A program made the translations under genes and the position numbers. From Candidatus Dormiibacterota bacterium (GTDB lineage: Bacteria; Chloroflexota; Dormibacteria; Dormibacterales; Dormibacteraceae), in NCBI GenBank assembly GCA_003151935.1, contig PLYZ01000062.1, positions 11,460 through 51,782 of the forward strand: a stretch of DNA of 40,323 nucleotides, written 5' to 3'. Below the pieces are notes generated by a model that searched no databases, was not told where the DNA came from, and saw only the letters and a list, made by a program, of their open reading frames with translations. How positions within the stretch are numbered: position 1 is the stretch's first letter; the number at the start of each line of letters is the position of its first letter. Below are positions 40,092-40,323 of this stretch, piece after piece.

Positions 40092-40323
40092 CAGGACCCG
40101 CGATGCCGGGCTCCAAGGAGGCTGCAAGGCTGTGGAAAAGAGGGTGGAAAAACCGTCAAAACCGTTGGGTTTTTCGAAAACCGTTGTCACACGTTATCTG
40201 GCCCCGGAGGCTGCCCCGGCGCGCCGTTCAAAGCCTGTGGGATGCAAATATCCCGTGACGGGTCAACCAGCCTCTTGAGCCAGTCGTCGGTTACCATCCC
40301 GGGCGCCCTTGGTCCTTGCTTGC
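40092..40323. other. Right-end flank without a clear gene
   Basis: No convincing gene. The 12-mer TCGAAAACCGTT of the tRNA-Ser anticodon region recurs at 40174-40185, and AAAACCGT-type boxes also occur at 40149 and 40158. A leftward frame enters from the right edge and stops at 40187 (ending NGAPGQPPGPDNV); it may be the C-terminus of an outside gene but is not recognised. Confidence 0.35.

Noticed and set aside
39973-40278. 101-residue plus-strand protein
   Set aside because: It reads through the tRNA-Ser 3' half and its terminator; no recognisable domain or start signal.

Overview
The window is high-GC DNA with dense, mostly non-hypothetical genes, frequent GTG/TTG starts and many 4-base stop/start overlaps. 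The pairing of a replication-relaxation protein with a membrane TraG/VirD4-like ATPase, and a high-GC SbcCD/Liv-type gene content, suggest a Chloroflexota or Actinomycetota-like soil or groundwater bacterium; this is inference and the phylum is not fixed by the sequence. No rRNA, CRISPR array or transposase was seen.

Region 1 (1-3515) is the edge of a conjugative or integrative element: a partial replication-relaxation gene, a TraG/VirD4-like coupling ATPase, and a gene-free stretch with four clusters of an 11-bp direct repeat. Region 2 (3516-9071) is a defence-type block: RadC, two HNH endonucleases and a DNA methyltransferase fused to an Mrr-like nuclease domain, then a HEPN protein of the TIGR02391/Ymh family whose end runs into the 3' stump of a lost superfamily 1 helicase. 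Region 3 (9366-14760) is a leftward set: DEDDh exonuclease-BRCT, a small unknown protein, an SbcD/Mre11-like phosphoesterase and a Rad50/SbcC-like ATPase without a visible zinc hook.

Region 4 (15257-34530) is a 19.3-kb catabolic island. It is flanked by two same-orientation copies of a tRNA-Asn 5' half that share 34 identical bases. A leftward arm encodes an amidohydrolase, a CocE-type hydrolase, the stump of a second amidohydrolase and an O-methyltransferase. A rightward arm encodes a thioesterase, a GntR repressor with an 18-bp palindrome over its start codon, a complete Liv-type ABC importer, and a CoA-dependent degradation pathway (flavin-dependent oxidoreductase, acyl-CoA ligase, thiolase plus DUF35 partner, acyl-CoA dehydrogenase, enoyl-CoA hydratase, SDR, triple RidA). 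Almost every gene from GntR to the hydratase overlaps the next by four bases, so import, activation and beta-oxidation-like breakdown of one substrate are probably co-expressed. The substrate is unknown; an organic acid is most likely.

Region 5 (34754-39769) is a second defence block: a SIR2-HerA pair (known antiphage architecture) with a translationally coupled KTSC-domain protein, then an EEP-family nuclease/phosphatase and a membrane-anchored Mrr nuclease with a zinc ribbon. Region 6 (39880-40323) holds the displaced 3' half of a tRNA-Ser(CGA) preceded by an inverted repeat centred near the anticodon loop, and the tRNA's own terminator. I read this as the right-hand attachment site of the element that contains most or all of the window.
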